DNA of 64,000 nucleotides from Neostapfia colusana (lineage: Eukaryota > Streptophyta > Magnoliopsida > Poales > Poaceae), in the NCBI GenBank assembly GCA_030760725.1, contig JASWHV010000009.1, forward strand, positions 90,198,780 to 90,262,779. The letters are read 5' to 3'. The notes under the pieces are model-generated. The model searched no databases. It was not told where the DNA came from and saw nothing but the letters and a program-made list of their open reading frames with translations. Below, one piece after another: positions 35,791-47,406 of the stretch (position 1 is its first letter; each line of letters opens with the position of its first letter). A program made the translations under genes and the position numbers.

Positions 35791-37331
35791 CATCGCCGAA
35801 AACCTGGTCGGCGACGGAGGAGGCGGAAGATGAGCTCGGGTCCGAAGGCGCTAGCTCGTCTCCGCGGTGAACACGATCAACTAATGGGTCACAAAGCACC
35901 ACTGGGTCACGAGGAAGCTATCCCTGCCCTTCTCTTGGCCGGAGATCACCGGGAAAGTAGACTTCACCGGCGACCCGAGCCATTTTCACCGGCGATGGTG
36001 AAATTCTGGTGCTCTGCTCACTGGGTTGATCATTACTGCTAGGATTTGGCTGAGGTGACCGTGAGGTGCTACTCTAGCTTCAGCTCGACCAGGATCTCCG
36101 GTGATCAAGTGATCGAGGTAAATTTCGAGTTTTGGTTCTCGGTGCTCTTTTTGGCGATCATCGGGAAAGCTGAAATTCTGGCTAACCAGCGCTAAGAGGG
36201 ACCTAGGGAGTTCAGGGAGAGCTACTAGATTTGGATGCTAACCTCAGGGACACGTTGGTCGCGCTGGAGAAGCTTTGCGCTGCTCGGGCGACGGCGTCGA
36301 GTCGGAGGAGCTCTCGGGGGTACAGAGCAATGGAAGATCGGCTCGGACAAGCTTCACCGAAGCTGATCACGAGAAACTGAGGGCTGTAACATGTCGAGCA
36401 AGGACCAGCGGTGCCGTTTGTGGCCTCAGATCATGGTGGAAGGCACTGCTTTGGCCGGTCGACGGCGAGGTGAGGCGGGGGGGCTGTGCGGCGATCTGCT
36501 CGGTGTTTTCAGCGCTGGAAACGTCGAGGCAGTGGGAAAGTGTGTTGCTGCCGGCGGCAGCTCGCAGATAAATAGCTGGGGACGTCGGTTTGGGGCGGTG
36601 ACCGGTGACCAGGAGGTGGCAGCGGTGGGAAAACGCCGTGGCGCTCGCGTGGTTGCGCGCAGGAACCGAGCTGCGGTGACTTCAGTCGGTTTGAACACTG
36701 GTGAGGCTGACATGTGGGTCCCACTCCGGTCTTAACCTCTGAAATTGAATTTTCCCCACTGCTATAAACAGTAGAGACCCAATTAACCTTGGTCATTTGA
36801 ATTGTCTACCCTTTGGCCATTTGGATTGGATAGAATTCAAATTGAGGCTTGTTTAAATCTATTTTCAGCACATATGCAGTTTGAAATTCAAATAAAGTTT
36901 GAATTTGCTAAACTTAGTTCATGTCAAGATCAACTCCAAATGGAGTGAAAATTGGTGTGTGAGCTCATAAAAATGTGCTGAGTAAGAATATGCCTCCCAC
37001 TTTTGAATTCATGGGATGGAAACAGTTTGAATTTGAATTTGAGTTCAAACCACCCTCTTTCTATTTATACCCAAAAATACTTCAAAAAGGTTTTGAATTT
37101 GGGTTAAATTTGGCATGGACATTCCTATCAATGTGTAGGAGTTTTTCATATGCCCAGCCCCTATATGATGCATGTGGGAAATACCACTTTTGCATTTTGT
37201 GATTTTATTCTCTAATGAGCATGTTGATGGTGTTTACTTGCTCTTCAAATGTATTCATCAAGTTACTTCAAATGAAGTGTGTGTGTGGTGATGAACACTT
37301 TGATTATGTGCCAAAAACTTAGGCCCTTACA
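35791..37331 (-). repeat. 5' LTR of element B, part right of insertion C
   Basis: Aligns with 237-1698 and 16048-16124. On the minus strand the LTR begins at 37331 with tgtaagggcc. It is not interrupted by A's counterpart insertion. No gene is seen; GC-rich open frames at 36275-36735 also occur in the other LTR copy (864-1187). Confidence 0.88.
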
Positions 37332-38177
37332 TGTGATTGTGGGGTTACTCGGGGAAGATGAAGTGAACGTTACGCTACTCCCTTGGTAGGAGAGCTTGAC
37401 CTGTGGGTAAAGTGTACAACCTATGCAGAGTGTAAATTCGGATAACCATTGTCACGATATTGACACTATGTTCTGAGCTCTTGTTGATTAGCCCTAGTGT
37501 GATTCCTTGATGTAATGGGTGGCAGTGTTTGCCATGTTTTGGAGATTTCGGCTGTGTGCCGGGAGCTAGTAAAGTCGTGGGCTTGAACGTTTGGGTAAAA
37601 CTTAGGGAACTGGCAGGATGGAGCTCAAACTTTCCCGGGTCCCACCAACTAAACAAGAAAACAACTACCTCTTTTGCTTTGCAAAACCCTCTTCAAAGAA
37701 GACCCTGCATGAATGCTTTTCGGCAACCCTAAGCCGTATGGCCCTACCTTGCTACAACCCTAGCATGAAACACATCCCCTTGTGTAGTGTTAGGGCTTGC
37801 TAAGTACCTTTCATACTGACTCTTGCTTTCTTCACGACCCTCAGAAGCAGAAGAGGAAAGGAGATGGAGGATGAAGTGCAATACAATGACGAATAGGCCT
37901 AGTCCTGCGCCCAAGGCTGCCTGAGGGGAGTGGGAACCACTTAGTGCACTGCTTTTCACTAGTTTATTGTTCTTTTGAGGCCCTGCGAGGCCAACGAATT
38001 GTAACCTAAGACTTGGTTGTAAGACCTTAAGGGTCATGTTGAGAATGAATTAGTGTGTTAAATTCGATCCATTCTATTTTGTGTACCAACTACTGATCCA
38101 GGGATTGGTACGGGATGCACAAGTGGGCCCGAGAAAGGTGGGTCCTGACAAGAAGTGTCACAAGTTACACTTCGACA
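37332..38177 (+). repeat. Decayed LTR-like flank upstream of E
   Basis: Phrases such as the tgtacaacctatgcagagtg stretch near 37410 and the GCCCTGCGAGGCC stretch near 37980 resemble gypsy LTR 3' halves. The segment ends ...cttcgaca directly before a primer-like site, so its end may be the LTR of E. B was inserted at its left side. Boundaries and family are uncertain, and no gene is seen. Confidence 0.5.
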
Positions 38178-38179
38178 TT

Positions 38180-38197
38180 TGGCGCGCCAGGAAGGGG
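38180..38197 (+). other. Primer binding site-like sequence of E
   Basis: TGGCGCGCCAGGAAGGGG lies 2 bp after an LTR-like end ...cttcgaca. The same layout occurs at 59237 in G. I cannot name the tRNA. Confidence 0.7.
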
Positions 38198-38233
38198 ACT
38201 TTCATGCTGTCTAGACGATCGAGCTTTGCCACC

Positions 38234-40622
38234 ATGGTGAACATCCAGTCCATAGCTGGCTCCTCTTGCCCCACTCGTCGTCGTCTCCAGGGGAGGGAGG
38301 ATGAGGCCACTTCCCGCTCTAGAGCGGGTAGATCTGGCCGAGCAGGCGACCAGACGGTCGCTGCTCCTGAGGCGGCCCTTGCTGCCACCACACGGCAGCA
38401 ACGACGCCGCCAGTTGCAAGCCCGGAGGGTGTGCTGGCCGCAACAGGCGCTCTTCTCGACAACCCTCCGAGCGAAGGTGCTCCCCCAAAGGAGGCAGAGC
38501 AGTGGCGCAACGACGTCGACCACCTCATCGCTGCCACCATGAACATGCCCGCCTACAGAAGGCAGCGGACCGAGCCATCACAGGTGCTGTCGCATACGCC
38601 GACAGTGGCGCAAGAGACGGCTACGGCGCATGCGGGGACCATGGCCAGGATGCCACAGCCGACCTCAGGTTCGAGCTGGACCGCTGCTGTGTGAGTGAAG
38701 ATGGCCGCGTCACCATCAAGTGACGGCACGAGAAATGCCGCAACCTCGAGGGCGAGTATGGAACCCCGAGTGTCGTGCCTGCGAGACGCATTGTGCAGAC
38801 CCCTGCTTCTCCAAAAGCATGCGGGGGCTGCATGGCACTCGCCCCACATCTTCGCATCGTGGTCTGGCCACCCAAGTTTTGGCCCCACTTGCCGGAGATG
38901 TACGACGGGACTGTCAATCCCACCGAGTTCCTGCAGATCAACTCCACCTCCATCCTAGATGTAGGAGGGAATGAGGCCGTCATGGCCAACTACTTACCGG
39001 TGGCCTTGATTGGCACTGCCCGGTCATAGCTCATGAACCTCCACCCAGGCTCCATATCCTCCTGGGAAGGGTTGTGCTGGTGGCTCACAGCCAACTTCAA
39101 GAGTTCCTACAACGTGCCGCGGCAGCGAGCTCAACCTCCACGCCGTGCATCAGCGCGAGGGGGAGTCACTGCGATCTCTCATCCAGCGGTTCTCCCAGGT
39201 AAGGAACACCATCCCTCGCATCTCCAATGCTTCTGCCATCGTCACATTCCGACAGGGCGTTAGAGACAAAAAGATGCTCCAGAAATTAGCCATGCTTGAT
39301 GTGCAAGACGTCTCCGATATCTTCAGCTTGGTGGACAAGTGCGTCAGAACCGTGGAGGACCGAGACTGGCACTCGTGACTCGCTTCCGGGGTGGGGAGAG
39401 CCGGTGAGGCTGCTGCTCAGGGCAGCAGCAAGAAGAAGAATAAGGCTAGAGGCAAGGAAAAGCCTCTAGCCGGGGCGCCCACCGTCGCCAGTGCAGCGGC
39501 CGGTGAGGGCCCTGGCACGTGAACCGACAAGCGTCCGTGACCGCCGTCTATCAGTGACGACGGCCAGTGGTGCCCGGTGCACAACTCCAGCCGCCACGGA
39601 GATCAAGAACTTGCGGAGTGCCAGGAGATCACAACTTCAGGTAGTGATGCCGGTAGATCAAGAAGCTCGCGGAAGCGCAGCGGCAGCGCCAAGATGGTGC
39701 GCCCTTCTGCCAGCAGGAGGGCAAGCAGAAGGCCAACCCTGAGGCCGGCAAGGAGCAGGAGATGGAGTACAGGATCCCAAGTGGGCATTGAATGTCGTCT
39801 ACGGCCACTCGGACTTCAACTCCAGCGCCAACAACGAGCGTTGCAAGATGCTCCACGTGATGTACGGGGGTTCCTGACACATCACGTCCTGGCGTGTCAT
39901 CAAGACTCTGGGCGGTGGCAGCGGCTGCTCCTGCCCCTAGGACGGAAGCCCACCATAAGTGGATGGAGACTCCGATCAGCTTCGACGCCTCCGACTGCCC
40001 TAAGAAGATGGCGCGTGCCAGGCAGCTTCCACTCTTCGTCCCCCCCACCATCACCAACGTGAAGCTCTACCACGTGCTCATCTATGGTGGGGCATCCCTC
40101 AGCGTCATCAGCATTGCAGCTTTCAAGAAGCTGTAGATCCCCATGTTCAGGCTCACCCCCTCGCGTTCGTTCTCGGCGGTGGGTCAGGACCCTATCTGGC
40201 CGTGCGGTAGCATCTCCCTCCTAGTGACTTTTGGGACACGTGAGAACTACCGCACGGAGAGCGTCGTCTTCGATGTTGTGGAGGTCAGCCTCCCCTTCAA
40301 CGCCATCATCGGCAGGCCAGCCCTGTACTGATTCATGGCCGTAGCTCACTATGGCTACCTGGTCCTGAAGATGACGATACCATGCAGCGTCCTCAGGATC
40401 CGCGGAGACCGCTCTCCACTGTCTCAGTGCTGGAGAAGCGCCAGGCGTCGGAGGCTGCTTCCGGCTACGGTGAAGCTAGCCAGCCGCCTCCAAGCAAGCG
40501 CCAGCAAGGGTCGACATCTTCACCCCGTGTGAAGCCCTCAGACGGTGGGCATGTCCCGTCAAAGTTGTACAGATCAGCTCGGACACCGCCCAGACCACCG
40601 GCATTGCGGGGTATATGGGTGA
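38234..40622 (+). pseudogene. gag: gag-protease remnant of Tat-type gypsy element E
   Basis: Matches the gag of G in several frames. Conserved parts are the core around 38850-39030 (motif with HLPEMYDGTVNP), a second Gag block to 39378, a cysteine/histidine box near 39570, and a retropepsin domain at 39950-40370. A TAG at 39027-39029 replaces a Trp codon. The protease motif reads IYGGA, so the catalytic Asp is Tyr (codon 40083-40085). Several frameshifts are present. RT and everything downstream are absent; the sequence stops at fragment X. It is clearly dead. Confidence 0.85.
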
Positions 40623-40852
40623 TGTGACGCCCCCGTTCTGAGAGAGAACCTCTCGGAACTGAGACTGATGCATATGTGTGCCCAGGATGTTCATCACACA
40701 TATACATATGTTCCACAAACTGAATTCAGAATATATATAACCATGAATAACAGGGTTTATTACAATGTTCCATGAGTCTTAGACTCATTCTAACAGCGGA
40801 AGTCTTATCTTGGCAGCAAAAGTCTTATTCTAGCAGCGGAAGTCTTCTAAAC
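40623..40852 (-). repeat. Fragment X: 3' end of a gypsy LTR, minus orientation
   Basis: On the minus strand it ends ...gggggcgtcaca, typical of gypsy LTR ends, and upstream has agcggaagt-type repeats common near LTR polyadenylation regions. It joins E on the left and the F LTR on the right without an internal domain. Confidence 0.55.
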
Positions 40853-41933
40853 TGTCAAAGTGTGCCGTTGACAATTCCCCCGGGCCTGCACTGGGCAGCC
40901 CGCGGAGGTTCTTTTTCGGAGGGGCTAGTCACTCACAGAGAGCTTATACGTTAGGGACGAAGGAAGGAGAAGGATGACATAGAGATTTTTTACGTGGTTC
41001 AGGCCACCGGAGCGTAAAACCCTACGTCCACGGTGATCAGAGATGCTCGTTGTATTGCTTGAGTGTTGAGCGTGTGAGTGAGCAAGAAGCCTAATGGAGT
41101 TCGAGCTGCTGGAGTGCGAACCCCTTGCAACGTTGCCTACCTGAGCCTTTTATAGTCCAAGGCTCGGGCGGCTTACAAGGTGGGCCTAGGACCCGACAGG
41201 TGGTCCCGGGGAGATTGCCTGCCATCTACCGTATCCTGCAGTTACGCCGATAGTTGTCTCTGGCGAGGGCTTCTGAGGCTTTGTCTTGCAGCCCTGCCCA
41301 CGCTGCAACCTAGGCATAGTGGTTGATGACAGCAGGGGTGTCAGGGGATGTCTTGTTGCTGTGTTTATTGGTGTAGAGCCTCTGACGCGGCCTGCCAGTC
41401 TTCACTGCGATGCGACTGGGCACAACGGCTCCTGACAGTGGCGTGCTCCGTGTCTCCGCGCCTTGGGAAGGTGTGGGTGTTGAATACCTTGTACGAACAA
41501 GGTATGGCGTGTCTTTACTCTTGCTGCCTACCGCGCAGGGGCAGGTAGCGCTGTTCTGCTGGCCACGTGGCGGGCCTGGAGCTCTCCTCTGAGGAGAGGG
41601 AGGTCCGGCCCCGCTGGACACGTGGAGCCTTCGGAGCTCTCCCAGCGGAGAAGGGAAGTATGGCTCTGCTGGTCACGTGGCGGGCCCGGAGCTCTCCTGT
41701 GTGGAGGGGGAGGCCCAGCCCGCTGGACATGTGGAGCCTTCGGAGCTCTCCCCACGGAGGGGGGAGGTCCGGCTCTGTTGGCCACGTGGCGGGCCCGGAA
41801 CTTACCTCTGAGGAGAGGGAGGTCTGGCCCCGCGGGACACGTGGTGCCCTTGGAGCTCTCCCCGCAGAGAGGGGTGAGGTCCTTCGGCAGTTTCCCCTGT
41901 GCGCGGGGGTACCCCATATTGAGGGTACAGACA
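40853..41933 (-). repeat. LTR of element F (1081 bp), minus orientation
   Basis: Inverted relative to the LTR of G (58006-59234). On the minus strand it begins tgtctgtaccctcaatatgg and ends cactttgaca. It contains a TATA box on the minus strand (ctataaaag, 41147-41155) and a GC-rich array of about 110-bp units with CACGTG sites at 41564, 41619, 41674, 41783 and 41838. With the internal region to its right it would be the 3' LTR of a minus-strand element. The 5 bp outside it (taaac) cannot be verified as a duplication. Confidence 0.75.
41147..41155 (-). promoter_or_regulatory. TATA box of the F LTR
   Basis: On the minus strand this reads ctataaaag, at the same place as in the related LTR of G (58893-58901). 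Confidence 0.65.
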
Positions 41934-42413
41934 GTGGCCCCAGGACCATCTCGGGCGAGATGGCGAGCCCAAGGTGGGCCCCGTCTCTTCTACTTCGCGC
42001 ACCTTCTTGAAGACCCTCTTTGACCGTCGTTGGAGCACGAACAGTCGTGGGATCGTGGGAGCGTGAGCCCTGCTTAATGGCTGCTTTTATAGTGGCGGTT
42101 CCCAAGGCTGCCACTTCTGCACGTCACAGCGCCTTTTCGGGAACCGCCGAAGCGTCCTGCCGGCTCGACTTCTTGGGAGACTGGCTTCTTGGCCCCACCG
42201 CTTCTGCTGGACGGCTTGGGTCCACTTGCCATCGATGCTTGTCTTGGAGCTGAAGCGGTTGCCGCAAGCAGCGTATTCGAAGAGTTTCGAATCATTTTGA
42301 ATCGAGTATGGGAAGTTTAAAAGGGGATCTTATCTGCATGACAGGCTTCCCTTCGCACTTCCCTTCGCCCGAGCCCTTCCTTGTTTCTTCGAGCTCTTGC
42401 GCCTTCGTCTTCC
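41934..42413 (+). other. Region between the F LTR and the antisense ORF
   Basis: 480 bp without a sense ORF. It contains a TTTTATAG stretch near 42087 and tttaaaagg near 42313, either of which might serve the plus-strand gene that follows. In Tat-type elements this position is the 3' untranslated part of the element and the promoter side of the antisense gene. Confidence 0.45.
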
Positions 42414-43737
42414 ATGGCTTCGAACCTGCCTCCGTCAAGCTTCACCCGTTCAGGAGACCTTGGACGGGTGCGTAAGTTGCTGGGGTGGCATTCAGTGGAG
42501 CAACGGCACTGCCTCCGACGAGGGATTCTCCCCCTGTGTCTGAGGGCAGGGGAGACTGTCTTTTTTTACCGCCTATGGCTTGGCGGGGTTCGTCCCGCCA
42601 ATCTCTTCGTTCTTCGTCGCGTTACTGGAGACATACGGTCTCCAGCTTCATCACCTCTCCCCCAACTCCGTTGCCATGGCTGCCGTCTTCATGCACTTCT
42701 GCGAAATGTTCGTGGGAGTGCGTGCCTCGGTGACGCTCTTCCGCCACTTCTTCATGCTGCGGACGACCGGTCGTGGATTGAGGAACCAGCTGGGGGCATA
42801 CTACTTTCAGCATCGCTGCAAGAACCCGAAGGTCTCCGGGTACCTTCTGCCCTTCAGTGCGGCGAGGTGGGAAAGCTGGAGAGACCACTGGGTGATCGTG
42901 ATGACTGATGAGCACGATTGCCTCCAGTTACCAACCAGTGCTCCAACCACCGAGCGTTGCTTCTGAGAAGAGAGCCCGGTGATGGGGCCCGAATACGCGC
43001 CAATCTTAACGCGGACCCGGTTCCTAGTGGAGCAGGGATTGACGTCTCTGATGGTGCTGGAAAACTTCCTGTCGTGGCGCATTGCCCCGCTGCAGCAGCG
43101 CATCCGTCCGGCGTGGTACTTCAGCGGCATCCACGACGGCATCAGAGTAGAGAGGGGTTTAGACTCAGTTCTTTCCGAGGAAGAACTGAGGGAGGTATTA
43201 TCGTTCATTAGTAGCGACCTTCTCAATGTCAATTCTCTTATGTTGCCAGCTTCCTGCCCCCCTCTCTCCATGGAGCCGTTGTTGAGGGCGAGGCTGTTGC
43301 GGGAGCTGCCGAAGCTGGACGGTATTGGCATCGCCGTTCGCCAGGTCGGGGACACCTTCAGGGGAACCTCGATCCCCGGGATTGCTCGCTCCGGAGCGGA
43401 GCATGAGGCGTCAGCCGACACCCAACCCACGCCGAAGGTCGATGAAGCCCGGACCGCCAACGAAGGGAAGGGGAAGGACCCAGCCTCTGGATCACTGGAG
43501 AAGAAGCGCGCCCAGTCCCCTCTGAGGGTGCCACTTGTGCCAAGCCAGGGGACCGGAGCTCCCACGGGCTCGCCTTCGGGAGGCGTTAGTTCGTCGGGCG
43601 GCGACCCTAAGAGGCCTCGGGTCTTCTGCTTTGACGGTACTCCCCACGGATGGCAGTGGTCTGAGGAGCCCCGGGCGGAGGGTTCAGTCGCACCCCCTGT
43701 TCCGCCAGCCCGGGTACCTCCGGTGCAGGTCCCATCG
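42414..43737 (+). pseudogene. Putative gypsy type transposon protein (PF04195-like), 5' part, split by D
   Basis: The protein beginning MASNLPPSSF continues into a block with ISSFFVALLETYGLQLHHLS and a following aromatic region. From memory of the family this is the hallmark of the grass 'putative gypsy type transposon' domain. It lies opposite to the F LTR, as antisense ORFs do near the 3' LTR of some Tat-lineage elements. Damage: a frameshift near 42575 and TGA at 42964-42966. After that the frame is open through a Ser/Pro-rich linker to the D insertion at 43737. The coding role in the element is unknown. Confidence 0.75.
43733..43737. repeat. Target site duplication of D, left copy (catcg)
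   Basis: Repeated at 56455-56459. Confidence 0.96.
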
Positions 43738-46700
43738 TGTAACACCCCAAATTTTTAGTCAAGACTCAAATTTTGATTTAGAACCATAAACCATGTTCAG
43801 AGGGGAATTTAGAAATTTTTGGACGTATTGCATGTTTTGCAAAAATTCAAATTCAAACTGGAATTCAAATTATACTCAAAACAGAAAAGAAATGAAAAAG
43901 AAAAAGGAAAGCCAGAAAAAAACTGGCCAGTGGGCCGAAACCCCAGACGGCCCAGCAAACCCCCGCGCAGCCCGCCCCCGCGCGCGCCGCGTTGCCCCTC
44001 GCTGACATGTGGGACCCGCCTGTCATCCCTAACCCCGCGACCCCGGACTCTCTCCCGCGCGCGCGATCGCAACCGATCGGGAAACCTGTCCCCGCAGCCG
44101 AATTCCGGACCCAGCGGACTCCAACTCGATCACAACAGAACCACCGCCCTCCCCCGGCTATAAAAACAACCGATCCGATCAGTTTTTCTCACGCGATCGC
44201 CGATTTTCACTCCGGTGAGCACCGAGACTTCGCCGGTGAATTCTGGCCGATCTAAGCTCGGAAACTCTGATCTAACTCGTTGGTCTTGATCCACCGCCTC
44301 CGGGGAACTTTGCAGGTGCAGAAAACCCGAAGACTTACGGTGCAAATCCAGCTCCGACGAGCTTCGCCGTGGTTTTGCCTCGGACCTCGCCGCCGAGCAC
44401 TTTCCAGGACCCCCGAGCTCGAGAAAACCCCCGAGGTGAGATCCCTGACCTCCCCTCTACCGATCTAGGCCATAAGATCACAGTTCTAGGCAGAATTCTC
44501 GAGGATCCGAAAGTTTCCGGCGAGATCGCCGCTTCCCGCCGCCGTGCGCCGCCGGCAGCGCCGCCCGCGCTCGATCAGAGCGACGTGGCCGCTTGTGCGC
44601 CGTTTATTTTAAATCGCACGGTAGACTTTAAAACCCCGCGTACCGGTTCGATGTTATAATCTCAGCCGTCGGTTTAAAATCAGACGGTCCACGTCAGCCC
44701 CGCGTTATAAAGACTGGAATTCTTACGTGCTACCCCCTGGGGTTCTCTGGAATTGAGAGCTAGCCCCGGAAACTTCAGATCTAGCCCCTGGAACTCCAGA
44801 AAATCATGTAAATTCATTTAAAAATCAGTTTTAGCCCCTAGACTTAATAGAAATTAAGAAAAACACCTCTGAAAAGTGTAGCTAGACCCCTGGAAATTAT
44901 GAAAATAATATTATAGACCCTGTAATGGGGTGAATTCATTATTTTAGCCCTGTTTAGTATTTAATTTAGAAAATTGAATATGTAACTAGTGTTTAAATAT
45001 TAAAAAGGGGGACAAACCTAATTGTCAAAATTATTAAAAACTTTCTCAGTACTTAGAAAACTTTGGAGTGAGATAAAAATATATTTTTGGGGCTGAAATA
45101 AATCTGTTTCATCTATTATTCACATTTAATAGTATAGGGACACATTTTTAAGTAAAGAATAGTTAAAGAAAAATAGGGAAAATAATTATGAAATAGTATA
45201 CATCAGAAGCCAAGGTCAAAATATGATCTTAAATTATTTAGGACCAGAACCTAATCTGTTTAGGTAGTGTGTATTACTAATTTAATAATAAAATGCACAA
45301 TTATGCATAAGAATATAAATCTGAAAATATAGAAATTAGTAAATGATAAATGGAGTTTCTAAAGTACAAAGAATTCAGTTTAGGGTTGATAGAAATTATG
45401 AAGGCACATATGGAGGAGAAAAATACTTTTCATACATACTTGGTAGTTTAATATATAAGGAATTTATTTAAAACTGAAACACACATATATACATGTATAT
45501 ATATATATATAGTATGTGAGTATAAATATGAACACCAAAGTAGGAATCCTACACATGTAAATGAAAGTGTATGCAAGCTCCAAATCAACACACATAGAGT
45601 ATCCACAACACCTAAAATGGTAAAGAAACTTTCATAAATGTGAATGTGTGGTTTGTATGAAGTAGAAGTGTGAACTATGTCTTATGATTGTTGTTTTTCT
45701 TTTGCTATGTGTGATGGTATGAAGTAGAACCTGTTCAAGAGCAAGCTATCAGTTTCCAAGATCAGGACTACCCATTTCAGGAGCAGCAAGAAGGAGGCAA
45801 GTGTCCTTGATCACTTTGATCCTATGCTAGGATGTGTAGCTAGAATTAATTGCATTGTCAATTTAAATATGAAACCCATGCTAGGAAGTTTCCCTAGAAT
45901 TGCATTACCTTGTTTCCTTGTAGCTTGGGTTGGGATTCATCTTATCATGTCATTTATTATTATGCATATGCTTAGCCATGCTTAGAATGGGATAATTGGG
46001 ATATGAGATCATCAGTTTATATTACCATACTCTTGAATGAGATATTGTGAGTTATGTAGAGGTAGGGATCAAGGCAAGTTGGATGTTTTGGTTGTGTGCT
46101 GGGTGCACGAGACTTGGGTTTGTGTTTAGTACTTGCCTGGATCCTAAGGACCGGTTCATGGAGCATGTAACCCGGCTTTACAGTGCCAACCACATGCTGA
46201 GATGGGGCAGCTTAGCCAATTAATTAGGTGTATCCCCGGCGTAGTATGGGTGTGTTGGATGGTGCGGGGAATAGGAGTCAGCTGGACTACCATATGAACC
46301 GCAAGGCTCAAGAGGGGGCCACTGCAGCGGGGTTGGAGCCTCTTGTATGCTGTTAGGGGTGAAACCTCAGTGGGCCCACGCTCGTCGGGAATCCCTTTGT
46401 AAAGGCTTCGTAGTGATCTCCTGGCTGCACACCTGGGAAGTGTGAATGTGGTTCGTAGCCACTGGCATAATGGAGGTTCTTTTAGTCCACCCGGCAACGG
46501 GGGATGAAATCACTACTTGTGGGTACAGTGGTACAAACTCTGCAGAGTCAAAACTGTCTTGACAGCCGTGCTCACGGTTAAGAGCGGCCTGGACTTATTC
46601 ATGATTAGAGAATTGATGGTTTTGGAAGTTAAGCGGGGAGCTTAACATTGGAAATGATGATTATGGTTATTGGTTTATGATGATGGGATGGGAGATTTGG

Positions 46701-47190
46701 ATCATTTCACCTGTGTAGTAATGTAGGTGCTTAATAAGCTAAGGTGATAGGTATTAATTGCGTAGTGCTTTAACCATGAGTTCAACCTCTCCTTGTTCTA
46801 GCCATGCATGATATAATTTTCCCACACTTGCTGAGTACCATTGGTACTCAACCTTGCATATTTGTTGGTTTATATTGCTGCTCAGGTCAAGATAATGAGA
46901 TGGTGTATAATGACCAAGATTTTGGACCCGAGGAAGGTTTCTAGGTTCATGAAGACCCCCGGGCAACACCTGTGATGGAGCCCTAAAGAATAATATTCCG
47001 CTGCTAGTTTATTTACTTGTGATGAAGCATTAGTGTCCATTGAGACATTTGCGATGTAAGACTTATTTATATTCGACACCTGGCTTGTAATAAATGATGC
47101 TTCACTATTTGTCATCACATGTATGAGAAAATGATCCTGGCATACATGTGATATTCACTTGGTTGTTCTTCGGAAAAACCGGGTGTGACA
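43738..47190 (+). repeat. 5' LTR of element D (3453 bp)
   Basis: Begins tgtaacacccc and ends gggtgtgaca. The TATA box is at 44158-44165. A CCGTG/CACGG hairpin occurs at 46566-46577. Open frames within it recur identically in the 3' LTR and are not separate genes. Confidence 0.97.
44158..44165 (+). promoter_or_regulatory. TATA box of the D 5' LTR
   Basis: ctataaaa follows a GC-rich stretch with cgcgcgcg and precedes a probable start region about 30 bp downstream. It is the likely U3/R promoter driving element RNA. Confidence 0.75.
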
Positions 47191-47194
47191 GAGG

Positions 47195-47207
47195 TGGTAT
47201 CAGAGCC
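47195..47207 (+). other. Primer binding site of D, initiator tRNA-Met type
   Basis: TGGTATCAGAGCC, 4 bp after the LTR end. Confidence 0.96.
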
Positions 47208-47406
47208 AAGGTTGCCCGTAGGAACGTGGACCTAGGTAGAAATGGACGTATTTAAGGGCCCTATTTTCTTAAAAACTATTTTCCAAGGTGTGGGTGAAAA
47301 AGTGTTATTAAAAGAGTCATTTTCTTCATCTTACCCCAATTTTCATTCAAAATAGGATTTTTGTTTGAGAATTTATCTAACCTAATTTTAAATTCTTTTG
47401 TTTTAG
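47208..47406 (+). other. Short leader of D with possible splice sites
   Basis: About 200 bp, much shorter than in A and C and without their hairpin run. A donor-like AG/GTAGAA lies at 47234-47241. The leader ends with a T-rich tract, ttcttttgttttag, that abuts the ORF0 ATG. Confidence 0.5.

Larger units (their letters stand above)
1..37331 (-). mobile_element. Element B: chromodomain Ty3/gypsy retrotransposon, minus strand, nested host of A and C
   Basis: Read on the minus strand the order is 5' LTR (right side), leader remnant, ORF0, gag-pol, polypurine tract, 3' LTR (left side, running off the window start). The two LTRs are recognised because bases 1-1698 plus 16048-16124 match 22921-23157 plus 35791-37331 once A (1699-16042) and C (23158-35785) are removed. 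The outer edges read ...cccttaca at 16124 and 37331, giving the expected TG at the LTR 5' end on the minus strand. The left target site lies outside the window, so the target duplication cannot be checked. gag-pol carries frameshifts and stops, but ORF0 is open. I place it with long-LTR chromoviruses of the Tekay/Del type from its chromodomain and LTR size. Confidence 0.85.

Noticed and set aside
36275..36735. Overlapping GC-rich frames that could be taken for a host exon
   Set aside because: The same frames occur at 864-1187 in the other LTR of B, so they are LTR sequence.
37332..38177. Possible host gene 3' end to the right of B
   Set aside because: Phrases match gypsy LTR ends and the segment runs straight into a primer-like site and gag, so LTR origin is more likely.
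41540..41880. Regularly spaced GC-rich repeats resembling a CRISPR array
   Set aside because: The units are contiguous tandem copies with no unique spacers, in a plant LTR, and no cas-like gene is present.
41515..42114. 199-codon minus-strand frame with Pro/Arg-rich repeats
   Set aside because: It is the translation of the GC-rich 110-bp tandem units of the F LTR; similar frames open on either strand wherever the units occur.
43793..44659. Small open frames in D's LTR, repeated at 53059-53925
   Set aside because: Identical copies because they sit in the two LTRs; short, low-complexity and lacking domains. The region holds the promoter instead.
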